Assembly: GCA_017561985.1 (NCBI GenBank)
Contig: JAFZAZ010000003.1
Span: forward strand, 20,384-84,383
DNA: 64,000 nucleotides
Direction: 5' to 3'
From: Lachnospiraceae bacterium
Lineage (GTDB): Bacteria; Bacillota_A; Clostridia; Lachnospirales; Lachnospiraceae
The notes beneath the pieces are model-generated. The model did no database searches. It saw nothing but the letters and a program-made list of their open reading frames with translations, and was not told the DNA's origin. Positions 19,563-28,017 of the stretch are shown in pieces; position 1 is the stretch's first letter; each line of letters opens with the position of its first letter. Position numbers and translations under genes: made by a program.

Positions 19563-22019
19563 TCACCGGCACAGTTTCCGCAGAAACTCCGCCAGCTGCT
19601 CCGCGTCTCTCTCGTGCGTCCTCGGGCTCGGATGGTAATCGACGCCGATGCCCTCCGTCTCCGCCTGAAGCGGCGCAAACCGCATCGAGTACACGTTCGT
19701 GTCGCCGCTCTGCGCACGATACTCGCTCACAGCGCGCTCCATGCTTGCGCACAGCCGCTGATCCATCGTCCCGAGCGTGCAGACGATCGCTGCTTTCACA
19801 TTGTGCGAGCGGACCGTCGCAAGGAACACCTTGTATGCATCCACGTAAACCTGCTGCTTCGCAGGGTCCTCACCGCAGTAGCTCGCGTCGTTCGTACCGA
19901 GGTTGATCACGACGAAATCCGGCGTAAACCGCGCAAAATCCCACGCGACCGACTCCGGCTTTCCGCCTCCCGCATACGCGCCGTACGACACGCCCATCGT
20001 CTCGTAATACGGCTGAACCACGCACTCCGGCCGGATCACGCCCGTGTCCGTGTAACCCGAGACAAGTCCGTAGCCGCTGAACGAAACCATGCTGTAGTCC
20101 GCGTCAAGCTTCGCCGCGGTGCGGTACGCATACGACTTCGAGGCATTTTCATTTGCCGTACGATAGAGCTCTCCGAGCGCACCGTCCACTCCGTATCCGC
20201 AGGTGATGGAATCACCGATGAACTCGATGGCAAGAGCCTTGCGCGGCGTGGGCTTCATCGTCCCCTCGCCGGTCACGGCCTCGATCGCCATCACGGAATC
20301 CGCGGTCTCCGAAAGCTTGATCACGCGCACGATGTGGCGCTCCGGTTTCTCGCAGTCGACCACCGTGACCGCCGTGCGCTTCGAAGGCCGGAGCACTGCC
20401 GTGACAAGCTCAACACCATCGACATAAATCGCATACCGCGGCGAATGAAACTCATCCGCATACAGCAGCTCGTCTCCGAGCAGACGGACGACACAGCGCG
20501 TACCCGTAAACTCCCACTCCGCACCCGACGCGGAGTAGCTGAGCCACAGTCCCGTGTCCGTCAGATACGTCCGCCCGAGACACTTGAGGTACTCCTCCGT
20601 CAGGCCGAAGCCCTCCGTATTTTGAACCGGCTTCACCGCCGTATCCTTCACAACTCTCACCTCATCCTTCGTAAAATGAGTAATGTCGCTGCCGATAATC
20701 TCCCCGGGCATATACGGGGGTACGCACGGCGGACAATGCACGCACGCCTCCGCCAGGATCCTTCCGACGCTCTCCGCCGCGGGAACCGTCTCCGTCTCGC
20801 ACAAAATCGCCTCCGCAGGCGTCATGATCCGCTCCGGAACGGGCATTCTACGGCTGCCGTTTGCGGGCATTTTTCCCTGCGCGGCGCTCGCACAGTCGCA
20901 CTCAAATCTCTTTATTTTCTTTATTTCTACACATGTAGAATTTGCAATCTCTTCCATCGCCCCGGCGGTTTTTGCACAATCCTCATCGCTCGTGCCTGCC
21001 GAGAACATCATCACGACGTGATCCGCGTCGTGATATTCGACGATCACGCCCCGCTCGGCCAGCTTGTCGGCGAGGAAATCCCCGTCCGAAACACACACCG
21101 TGATCTTCCAGGGCTCGTCGCCCGCGACGGTGAATCCCAGCTGTTCGATCCTCTCCCGAAGGCACTTCGTCCGCCCGCTCACGCGCGCAAACTCCTCGCG
21201 GCTGCCCGCGAGAAATGCGTTGCAAAGATCGAGCGACTGCAGGATCAGATACGACGGGCTCGATGAGGCGAACAACGCCATCGCGGCGCGCACATTTTCC
21301 GAAAAATAAGGATCCCGGCCGTTCGCCAGGTGGAGGTACGCTCCTCCCGTGAGAACCGGCAAAGTCTTGTGCGCCGAGTCGCAGCAAAGGTCCGCGCCGA
21401 GATCCATCGGGTGGGTCTGCGGCGTCAGAAAATGAAGGTATGCGCCGTGCGCGCCGTCTGCAAGCAGCAGGACATCCTGTGAGTGCAGATACTTCGCAAG
21501 CGCTTTGATATCGGTTTGATTTCCGAGATAGTCGGGGCTTGTGACATACACCGCGGCAGGCTTCTCTTTGCCTGCCTCCAGGTACGTGCGGACATCCTCC
21601 GGCGTCACCCTGCAGACCTCGTACGAATCCGTCTCGCGCGGCATGATCCACTCGACGTCCGTGCCGGTCAATGCCGCTGCCGAGAGAAACGCCTTGTGAG
21701 CGTTCCGACCGGCGAGGATCAGAGGTTTCCGATTCGTGTGAACGGCCCATTTGCGGACAAGGTATATCATCGCGCGGATGCACAATGACGACCCTTCGGC
21801 CGAGTAGTACGTGGGACAGCCGAACAGTTCCGAAGCATTGGCTTCGCTCTGTCCGATGATGCCCGCGGCCTCCGCCAAAACGTCCGCGCCGTCGATCTCG
21901 GTGATGTCCCGGGGCTCGACGCCGAGCGGTCCGGCGACGCCCTTGTGACCGGGCATATGCAGCCGCACCGCACCGCTTTGGCGATACCTTTCCACAAAAT
22001 CAAAAACCGGTGTGTTCAC
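19563..22019 (-). CDS. PLP-dependent Orn/Lys/Arg decarboxylase fused to a CE2-type SGNH esterase
   Basis: One continuous 818-codon frame. Residues 1-380 are a fold-type I decarboxylase: HMPGHKG at the N-terminus, Asp188 (LLADGAHG) for the PLP ring nitrogen and Lys218 (SAHKTLP) for the Schiff base. Residues 393-446 match its C-terminal domain. After a linker, 479-592 resembles the CE2 jelly-roll domain and 596-818 is an SGNH hydrolase (FIGDSITCGYG with Ser604; GTND; DYHPS with Asp794/His796). There is no signal peptide. GTG at 22019 starts one base after the scfB stop, so translation is coupled. Activities are inferred; the fusion is unusual and a lost stop codon or assembly error must be excluded. 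Confidence 0.82.
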   Translation of the reverse strand: MNTPVFDFVERYRQSGAVRLHMPGHKGVAGPLGVEPRDITEIDGADVLAEAAGIIGQSEANASELFGCPTYYSAEGSSLCIRAMIYLVRKWAVHTNRKPLILAGRNAHKAFLSAAALTGTDVEWIMPRETDSYEVCRVTPEDVRTYLEAGKEKPAAVYVTSPDYLGNQTDIKALAKYLHSQDVLLLADGAHGAYLHFLTPQTHPMDLGADLCCDSAHKTLPVLTGGAYLHLANGRDPYFSENVRAAMALFASSSPSYLILQSLDLCNAFLAGSREEFARVSGRTKCLRERIEQLGFTVAGDEPWKITVCVSDGDFLADKLAERGVIVEYHDADHVVMMFSAGTSDEDCAKTAGAMEEIANSTCVEIKKIKRFECDCASAAQGKMPANGSRRMPVPERIMTPAEAILCETETVPAAESVGRILAEACVHCPPCVPPYMPGEIIGSDITHFTKDEVRVVKDTAVKPVQNTEGFGLTEEYLKCLGRTYLTDTGLWLSYSASGAEWEFTGTRCVVRLLGDELLYADEFHSPRYAIYVDGVELVTAVLRPSKRTAVTVVDCEKPERHIVRVIKLSETADSVMAIEAVTGEGTMKPTPRKALAIEFIGDSITCGYGVDGALGELYRTANENASKSYAYRTAAKLDADYSMVSFSGYGLVSGYTDTGVIRPECVVQPYYETMGVSYGAYAGGGKPESVAWDFARFTPDFVVINLGTNDASYCGEDPAKQQVYVDAYKVFLATVRSHNVKAAIVCTLGTMDQRLCASMERAVSEYRAQSGDTNVYSMRFAPLQAETEGIGVDYHPSPRTHERDAEQLAEFLRKLCR

Positions 22020-22020
22020 G

Positions 22021-23382
22021 TTACTCCGCCTCCGCCACTTTCACCGCGATCGCGCATTCCAGGCGCTTTTTGAACAAATCACAGCCGTACGCATACACGC
22101 CGCGGACCGAACCGGTCGCGTGGTATGCATTCGCCGCACAGCCGCCGGCGCAGTACAGTCTCGCCCAGCAGTCGCGGCACTCCTCGCGCGCATAGACATT
22201 GCACGCGGCAAATTCGTCCTGGGTCGCCGTGTTGGACACGCCGTTCCAGATATCGCCGAGGCGGAACTTCTCCTCTCCCACAAACTGGTGGCAGGGGTAG
22301 AGATCGCCCCACGGCGTAACGGCCATGTATTCCGTTCCGGAGCCGCAGCCGGATATTCTCTTGTAAATGCAAGGGCCATCCTCAAGGTCGAGCATGTAGT
22401 GGTAGAACGTGAACGGACGTCCCTCCTCCGCACGCCGGATCATCAATTCCGCAAGTTTCTCATACTGCTCGCAGACGATCGGAAGGTCCTCCTCGGTGAG
22501 CGCCATCGGGTCTCCCGGCGCGCACACGACGGGCTCCATGCTCAGCTCCGTAAAACCGAGGTCGAGCATCGTCTCGATGTCCTTCAAAAAGTCCGGATTC
22601 GCATGCGTGAACGTGCCGCGCATGTAGTAATTCTTTCCTCCGCGCGCCTCGACCAGCTTCTGGAACTTCGGCACGATCACATCGTAGCTGCCGCGTCCCG
22701 CATAATCCTTGCGGAACCGGTCGTGTATCTCCCTGCGCCCGTCGAGACTCAGCACCACGTTGTGCATCTCGCGGTTCGCAAAATCAATCACCTCATCGTC
22801 GATCAGCATTCCGTTCGTCGTGAGCGTGAACCGGAAGTTTTTCTTCTTTTCCTGCTCGATACTGCGCGCGTACGCGACGATCTGCTTCACAACCTCCCAG
22901 TTCATCAGCGGCTCGCCGCCGAAGAAATCGACCTCCAGATTGCGTCTCGTTCCCGAATGCTCCACAAGGAAATCGATCGCACGCTTTCCGGTCTCAAAGC
23001 TCATCAGAGCGCGGTCGCCGTGGAAGCGTCCCTGGCTCGCAAAACAGTACGTGCAGTTGAGATTGCACGTGTGCGCAACATGCAGGCAGAGCGCCTTGAT
23101 CACGCCGCTTGTGCGGGCTTTGAGCTCTCCCGCCATCGGCGCAAACGTGTCCTTTGCGTACAGCGTTCCCGCCGCCTCAAGCTCCGCGATGTCGTCGTAG
23201 ATCTCGGAGGCCTCCTCCGCGGGAATGTCATATTTTGCGGAGATATCCGCAACAAGCGCGTCCCGCTCCTCCGCGGGGTAGCGCGCGATCATCTCGGCAG
23301 TCACTTCGTCCGTCGCATGGATCGAGCCCGAGCAGACGTCGATCACAATGTTGGTGCCGTTACATGTATACTGGTGTATCAC
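22021..23382 (-). CDS. scfB: SCIFF radical SAM maturase (SPASM)
   Basis: A 453-residue radical SAM enzyme. Residues 1-95 are the peptide-binding lead-in typical of peptide maturases. The [4Fe-4S]-SAM motif is HTCNLNCTYC (Cys106, 110, 113). The C-terminal SPASM part carries further Cys residues (CGSG..., YPCHQF, then EECRDCWARLYCAGGC). Enzymes of this type put thioether links in the SCIFF peptide, whose gene lies 87 bases upstream. GTG at 23382 is preceded by GGAGG. The attenuating hairpin between the genes should set a lower level than scfA. Confidence 0.93.
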   Translation of the reverse strand: MIHQYTCNGTNIVIDVCSGSIHATDEVTAEMIARYPAEERDALVADISAKYDIPAEEASEIYDDIAELEAAGTLYAKDTFAPMAGELKARTSGVIKALCLHVAHTCNLNCTYCFASQGRFHGDRALMSFETGKRAIDFLVEHSGTRRNLEVDFFGGEPLMNWEVVKQIVAYARSIEQEKKKNFRFTLTTNGMLIDDEVIDFANREMHNVVLSLDGRREIHDRFRKDYAGRGSYDVIVPKFQKLVEARGGKNYYMRGTFTHANPDFLKDIETMLDLGFTELSMEPVVCAPGDPMALTEEDLPIVCEQYEKLAELMIRRAEEGRPFTFYHYMLDLEDGPCIYKRISGCGSGTEYMAVTPWGDLYPCHQFVGEEKFRLGDIWNGVSNTATQDEFAACNVYAREECRDCWARLYCAGGCAANAYHATGSVRGVYAYGCDLFKKRLECAIAVKVAEAE

Positions 23383-23427
23383 CGTATCCTCCTCGCCCCG
23401 AAAGCACGCTCGCGGGGCACCCTTTCT

Positions 23428-23456
23428 AAAAAAATATCGCCCCTGCGGGCGATATT
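23428..23456 (-). terminator. Terminator/attenuator between scfA and scfB
   Basis: A 10-bp stem AATATCGCCC/GGGCGATATT with a 4-nt loop, followed by a run of T on the minus strand. It sits 14 bases after scfA and 46 before scfB, fitting partial termination that keeps precursor above enzyme. Confidence 0.88.
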
Positions 23457-23469
23457 CTTTATTCCATCC

Positions 23470-23622
23470 TTACTTGCTGCTGTTCTCGCACTTCTGATTC
23501 GCAATACCGCAGCTTGTCTTGCATGCCGACTGGCAGGATGTCTGGCACTCACCGCATCCGCCCTTCTTAGCGCTCTCGCAAAGATTGCGCGTCTTCAGCG
23601 TCTTGATATGCTTGGTCTTCAT
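23470..23622 (-). CDS. scfA: SCIFF ribosomal peptide precursor
   Basis: A 50-residue peptide read directly from the DNA. It begins MKTKHIKTLKTRNLC and contains the family core CGECQTSCQSACKTSC followed by a last Cys near the end. The classic family has six Cys; here the extra Cys15 makes seven. ScfB forms thioether bonds in the Cys core. GGAGG lies six bases before the ATG. It is the promoter-proximal gene of the unit. The biological role of SCIFF products is not established. Confidence 0.95.
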   Translation of the reverse strand: MKTKHIKTLKTRNLCESAKKGGCGECQTSCQSACKTSCGIANQKCENSSK

Positions 23623-23646
23623 AAGTTCCTCCTGTGTCACAGATCC

Positions 23647-23663
23647 GTTACATCGTTCGTAAC
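23647..23663. promoter_or_regulatory. Inverted repeat in the scfA 5' leader
   Basis: GTTAC-N7-GTAAC between the scfA -10 and start codon, in the position of a repressor operator. The binding protein is unknown. Confidence 0.4.
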
Positions 23664-23673
23664 AACTGCATTC

Positions 23674-23702
23674 AGTTTATCGGATTCTGCGAAAAATGTC
23701 AA
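23674..23702 (-). promoter_or_regulatory. Promoter of scfA
   Basis: TTGACA (23697-23702), 17-base spacer, TAAACT (23674-23679). The -35 lies only 20 bases past the preceding crh-like gene. Confidence 0.8.
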
Positions 23703-23721
23703 TAGCGTTCTCCGCCGGGGC

Positions 23722-23976
23722 TTAGTTCCGGCTCATGAAATCCTCGATGTCCTTCATCGCCGCTTCCTCGTCGGCACCGTTCACGGTAACCGTGACGGTC
23801 GATCCGGCCGGAAGAGCCAGGCTCATCATACCCATGATGCTCTTTGCGTTAACCTTCTTGTTCTCGCACTGTACGTAAACGCTGCTGTCGTAACGGCTTG
23901 CTACCTGTACCAGCAGGGCTACCGGTCTTCCGCCGAGACCATTGGGAATGTTCACTGTCATGTCCTTGGAAATCAT
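23722..23976 (-). CDS. HPr-like protein lacking His15 (Crh-like)
   Basis: An 84-residue HPr-fold protein. The HPr motif NGLHARP reads NGLGGRP here: codons GGC GGA place Gly at position 15, so the enzyme I phosphorylation site is absent. The regulatory Ser46 in NAKSIMGMMSL is kept. This is the pattern of Bacillus Crh, which has Gln15 and acts only through HprK-made Ser46-P as a CcpA corepressor. It lies four bases after whiA, as crh does in Bacillus, and an HprK gene lies in the same cluster. A role as regulator rather than sugar phosphocarrier is inferred. Confidence 0.85.
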   Translation of the reverse strand: MISKDMTVNIPNGLGGRPVALLVQVASRYDSSVYVQCENKKVNAKSIMGMMSLALPAGSTVTVTVNGADEEAAMKDIEDFMSRN

Positions 23977-23980
23977 TGAC

Positions 23981-24940
23981 TCATCCTCCTTCTTTCAACC
24001 GTAACCCCTCGGCAATACCCAATAGTTTTTGCAGTCTGTGATTCACACCGGACCTCGCCAGCGGCGGGTTTAGGTGTGTCCCCAGTTCCTGAAGCGACGC
24101 ATCCGCATACTCCAGACGGACACGCGCCATCTCCTGAAGCTCCTCGGGAAGCGACGCGATACCCACGGTACGCTCGATCTCCTGAATCGCCTCGATCTGT
24201 TTGTTTGATGCGCTCGTTGTCTTCGCGAGATTGGAAACTTCACAGTTTACCTTTCGCTGGACTTCCGCACGCTTATTCCGTACCACCCGGATATCCTCGA
24301 AACGCACGCGCGCCGCCGTCGCGCCCATGATCGTCAGGGCGTCGGCTATCTGCGCCGCATCCTTGAGATAGATTGCGTATGACCCTCGCCGTTCCCATAA
24401 TTTCGGCTCGCAGCCAAACACGCTGAGCGCTTTCGCCAGAGGCTCCCCCGCTCCCGCTGTCGGTACAGTGATCTCGTAATGATACGACTTGTCCGGATCG
24501 TTCATCGCACCGCCGGCCAGAAATGCACCGCGAAGAAGACTCTTCGCACAGCATGACCGTCCCGGAAACGAATACTTCCAATCCGCCAGAGCTTCCCTCG
24601 CTCCGAAAGGCTGTCCTCCCGGTCTGTGAAAGCACATCTCCTCTGCACAGGCCAGTGCATTCCGCTCTCCCGGAACGCGCACGACGTACCCCCGCCGGCG
24701 TCCCGCGGCTGCCCTCTTGCCTGCAACAATGTCAATATTAAAGGACTTTTTCAGAAAAGTAAAGCACTTTTTCGCAATATTTTCCTTTTCCGTGGAAAAT
24801 GAAAGCGAAACCGCGCCGTCCTCCGCCTTCTCAAGCGCTCCGCCGACGAGCATCATACCCGCGAGCTCCGCAAGACGGCAGTGCTGCTGCGAAGGTATCT
24901 TGTCCGTCAATTCATTTCTCAGATCGTTGGCAAATGACAT
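23981..24940 (-). CDS. whiA: WhiA family DNA-binding protein
   Basis: A 319-residue protein with an N-terminal LAGLIDADG-type domain (about 1-215, including FLAGGAMNDPDKSYHYEI) and a C-terminal helix-turn-helix (about 225-310, with SLPEELQEMARVRLEYADAS and a final GVNHRLQKL). WhiA is linked to sporulation in actinobacteria and to cell division and chromosome segregation in Firmicutes. It sits between murB (17 bases upstream) and the crh-like gene. Confidence 0.94.
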   Translation of the reverse strand: MSFANDLRNELTDKIPSQQHCRLAELAGMMLVGGALEKAEDGAVSLSFSTEKENIAKKCFTFLKKSFNIDIVAGKRAAAGRRRGYVVRVPGERNALACAEEMCFHRPGGQPFGAREALADWKYSFPGRSCCAKSLLRGAFLAGGAMNDPDKSYHYEITVPTAGAGEPLAKALSVFGCEPKLWERRGSYAIYLKDAAQIADALTIMGATAARVRFEDIRVVRNKRAEVQRKVNCEVSNLAKTTSASNKQIEAIQEIERTVGIASLPEELQEMARVRLEYADASLQELGTHLNPPLARSGVNHRLQKLLGIAEGLRLKEGG

Positions 24941-24957
24941 TCGTTACCTCCCCGCGA

Positions 24958-25878
24958 TCACGGAATGAACTTCACTTCCGGCTCCAGCATCACGCCGGTC
25001 TGCTCAAACACGATCCGCTGCACATCGCGGATCAGCGTCTTTACGTCCGCTGCCGTCGCACCTCCCCGGTTGACGACGAACCCGCAGTGCTTCTCCGAGA
25101 CCTGCGCCCCGCCGACCGTGTAGCCGCGAAGCCCCGCGTCCTGGATCAATTTGCCGGCAAAATAGCCCTCCGGGCGCTTGAACGTGCTTCCCGCGCTCGG
25201 GTACTCAAGCGGCTGTTTGTCTCTCCGCCTCGTCGAAAAATCAAGCACTTTCGCGCGGATTTCCCCGCGGTCGCCCTCGTGCAGTTTGAACGTCGCCTGC
25301 GTCACGAGATATCCCCGCTCCGCAACAGCGCTGTATCGATATCCGAGGTTGAGCTCCGACGCCGGAAGCGTCAGCATCTCGCCCTCCTTTGTGAGCACTC
25401 TCACCTCATACAGAGAATCGCGAATCTCACCGTCGTATGCGCCGGCGTTCATGACAATGCCGCCGCCGACCGTCCCGGGGATTCCCGTCGCGTACGCAAG
25501 GTCCGCAAGACCGCGGTCGCATGCGTCGCGGGCAAATCCGGACAGAGACATGCCGGCCGTCACCGTCGCGTACACGAAATCGCCGTCCGCACGGTACGAA
25601 GCGCTTCCGCGCTTGTCCTCCATGTGGATCACCGTTCCGCGAACGCCCTCATCCGCGACGAGCACGTTGCTTCCGTTGCCGATCACCACGTACGGCAGGT
25701 CCTCCGCGCGCAGGAACCGCATCGTTGCGGCAAGCTGCTCCTCGTCCGCCGGAACCGCATACCGGTCCGCCGGTCCGCCGATGCGAAACGTCGTATGCGC
25801 CGCGAGAGGCTCTCCCTCCCGGAAGACGCCCTTCGTCTCATACAGCTTCGCGAGAAATTGTTTCTGTCTCTCCGTCAT
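24958..25878 (-). CDS. murB: UDP-N-acetylenolpyruvoylglucosamine reductase
   Basis: A 306-residue flavoenzyme of peptidoglycan precursor synthesis that reduces UDP-GlcNAc-enolpyruvate. The FAD-binding stretch (HTTFRIGGPADRYA, VIGNGSNVLVADEG), GIPGTVGGGIVMNAGAYDGE and the C-terminal block with PSAGSTFKRP containing the catalytic Ser are present, ending in LEPEVKFIP. It is type IIa/b-like in length, and follows the ROK kinase gene by 52 bases. Confidence 0.95.
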   Translation of the reverse strand: MTERQKQFLAKLYETKGVFREGEPLAAHTTFRIGGPADRYAVPADEEQLAATMRFLRAEDLPYVVIGNGSNVLVADEGVRGTVIHMEDKRGSASYRADGDFVYATVTAGMSLSGFARDACDRGLADLAYATGIPGTVGGGIVMNAGAYDGEIRDSLYEVRVLTKEGEMLTLPASELNLGYRYSAVAERGYLVTQATFKLHEGDRGEIRAKVLDFSTRRRDKQPLEYPSAGSTFKRPEGYFAGKLIQDAGLRGYTVGGAQVSEKHCGFVVNRGGATAADVKTLIRDVQRIVFEQTGVMLEPEVKFIP

Positions 25879-25930
25879 CTCCGTCGTTGTTCTCCAAACT
25901 GTCCTGTAAACGTCTTTATTTTCCGGCAGC

Positions 25931-26875
25931 TCACGCGCGCTCCTCGAGCGTCATGCGTGCCGCGCCGAAGATTCCCGCGTCGTTGCCGAGCTCCGCAAGG
26001 CGGAACACTTTGCCGCGCAGCGCGGGAAGAATGTTGTCGTTGTAATGCTTCTCGATCACGTCGATCAGAATGCTGCCGGCCTTGCTCACGCCGCCTCCGA
26101 TGACAAATGCCACCGGATCCGCAACCGCCGCCACGTGCGACAGTGCCAGCGCAAGGTAGGAACCGAGCGTATCCACGAGCGAGCATGCGACCTCGTCGCC
26201 CTTCTTGGCCTCGTCGAAGATGTCCTTCGCCGTCAGCTTGTCAAAGCCGTGCAGGGACGTCGCAACCGACTCCTCCGCCAGCCGCTTCTTCGCCATGCGA
26301 ACGATTCCCGTCGCCGAAACATACTGCTCGAGATGTCCTCTGCAGCCGCATCCGCAGCGGTCCGTCTCCGCGGGATTCACGACGATATGTCCGATCTCAG
26401 CAGCGGCGCCGTTACTTCCGCACACGATCTTTCCGCCGAGGATCAATCCGCCGCCGACGCCCGTTCCGAGCGTCACCATGAGCATGTCGGAATAGCCGCG
26501 TCCGCCGCCCTTCCACTGCTCGCCGAGCGCCGCCACGTTGGCGTCATTGCCTACGCGCACCGGAACGCCGAGCAGCTGCTCCATCATCGTGCGCACGTTG
26601 ATGTGGTCCCATCCGAGGTTCGGGCACAGAAGAACCGTTCCGTCCGCAAGCACCGGGCCGGGAACGCCCATGCCGACGCCGATCACCTGGTCTGCGGTGA
26701 TATTTTCCTCACCCATCACGCCGGAGATCGATGCAGCCAGCTCTCCCGGGATCTTCACGCCGCCCGCCTCGCGGTTGGTCGGGATCTCCCATTTGCGGAC
26801 GACCGTGCCGTCCTGCGTAAAGAGGCCGCATTTGATGCTGGTGCCTCCGATATCAATTCCGAAACAATAGCGCAT
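25931..26875 (-). CDS. ROK family glucokinase
   Basis: A 314-residue sugar kinase. The N-terminal ATP-binding motif FGIDIGGTSIKCGLF, the sugar-binding GNDANVAALGE and the ROK signature region with the zinc ligands CGCGCRGHLEQY are present. The second phosphate motif FVIGGGVS is near residue 275. These features fit a glucokinase making glucose-6-phosphate. It lies 16 bases after hprK, which links sugar phosphorylation to carbon-catabolite control. Confidence 0.9.
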   Translation of the reverse strand: MRYCFGIDIGGTSIKCGLFTQDGTVVRKWEIPTNREAGGVKIPGELAASISGVMGEENITADQVIGVGMGVPGPVLADGTVLLCPNLGWDHINVRTMMEQLLGVPVRVGNDANVAALGEQWKGGGRGYSDMLMVTLGTGVGGGLILGGKIVCGSNGAAAEIGHIVVNPAETDRCGCGCRGHLEQYVSATGIVRMAKKRLAEESVATSLHGFDKLTAKDIFDEAKKGDEVACSLVDTLGSYLALALSHVAAVADPVAFVIGGGVSKAGSILIDVIEKHYNDNILPALRGKVFRLAELGNDAGIFGAARMTLEERA

Positions 26876-26891
26876 TGTCTCTTTCCTCCAA

Positions 26892-27842
26892 TCATTCGTC
26901 GCCGTTCGCGTTCTTCATAAGGTTCTCGGTCACGCGCTTCTGCAGCTCGAGCGCCGCGTTGTAACCCATCTTCTTCTGACGGTAGTTGATCGCTGCCGCC
27001 TCGCAGATGATGGCAAGGTTACGGCCGGGCCGGATCGGGATGTTGTTGCACACCACGCGGTTTCCGAGGAACTCCGTGTATTTCTCCTCAAGGCCGAGGC
27101 GATCGTACTCCTTCTCGCGGTCCCACTCCTCGAGTTGGATCACAAGGTCGATCGTCTGTGTTTCCTTGACGCTCTGAACACCGTACAGCGTCTTTACATC
27201 TATGATACCGATACCGCGAAGCTCGATCAGATGCTTCGTCACGTCGGGCGCAGACCCGAACAGCGTATCGTCACTCACCTTTTTAATCTCCACAACGTCG
27301 TCGGACACGAGACGGTGGCCTCTCTTGATCAATTCGAGTGCCGCCTCGCTCTTACCGATGCCGCTCTCGCCCATGATCAGAAGTCCCTCGCCGAATACGT
27401 CGACCAAAACGCCGTGGATCGAAATCCTCGGTGCGAGCTGAACCTTCAGCCAGCGCACGAGCTCGGCCACGAGAGCCGTCGTCTCCATGCTGCTCTGGAA
27501 CACCGGAACTCCCTTGTCCAGCGCCAGTTTTCGCATGCCGTCGCTCACGTGCAGGTTCCGGCAGAAAATGATGCACGGAACGCCGTACCCCATCAGTCTG
27601 GAGAAGCAGATGTGGCGGTCCTCCGAGGTCATCTCGTTTTTGTACATATACGCGTATTCCACGTTACCGATCAACTGGATACGGTCCTTGTCGAAATCGC
27701 TGAAGAATCCGGCCAGCTGAAGTGCGGGACGGTTGATCTCCGGTTTCGTTATTTTCCGCTTGCTGATGTCGATCTCCGGCGTCAGATTCACCAGATGCAT
27801 CTTCTCCACCATCTTTACAAGAGAAACCTCATATGTGCTCAT
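26892..27842 (-). CDS. hprK: HPr kinase/phosphorylase
   Basis: A 316-residue bifunctional enzyme that phosphorylates Ser46 of HPr and Crh and reverses it. The P-loop GESGIGKS is at 158-165 and the preceding catalytic-loop His is in ISIHGVLVDVFG. The C-terminal family signature around GRNLAIICEAAAINYR is complete. The ATG at 27842 follows GGAGG by five bases; an upstream in-frame ATG would lie above the promoter. It is the first gene of the hprK-ROK-murB-whiA-crh cluster. Confidence 0.95.
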   Translation of the reverse strand: MSTYEVSLVKMVEKMHLVNLTPEIDISKRKITKPEINRPALQLAGFFSDFDKDRIQLIGNVEYAYMYKNEMTSEDRHICFSRLMGYGVPCIIFCRNLHVSDGMRKLALDKGVPVFQSSMETTALVAELVRWLKVQLAPRISIHGVLVDVFGEGLLIMGESGIGKSEAALELIKRGHRLVSDDVVEIKKVSDDTLFGSAPDVTKHLIELRGIGIIDVKTLYGVQSVKETQTIDLVIQLEEWDREKEYDRLGLEEKYTEFLGNRVVCNNIPIRPGRNLAIICEAAAINYRQKKMGYNAALELQKRVTENLMKNANGDE

Positions 27843-27879
27843 ACCTACCTCCGAATGATGTATTTTACGCACCATAGAC

Positions 27880-27908
27880 ATTATATAGTACGCGATAGCT
27901 AAATGCAA
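27880..27908 (-). promoter_or_regulatory. Promoter of the hprK cluster
   Basis: TTGCAT (27903-27908), 17-base spacer, perfect TATAAT (27880-27885), about 30 bases before the hprK start. Confidence 0.85.
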
Positions 27909-27942
27909 TTTATTTCGCATGGAAACACTTCTTCGGGAACGC

Positions 27943-27980
27943 AAAAAGCCGCCGACCAGCAATTTCGGAAGTCAGCGGCT
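27943..27980 (-). terminator. Terminator after uvrC
   Basis: AGCCGC pairs with GCGGCT and GAC with GTC around one mismatch. Five T follow on the minus strand. Confidence 0.85.
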
Positions 27981-28017
27981 TTCTTTTTCCCTTAAGCCCA
28001 AGTACTTGGCAACTGTA

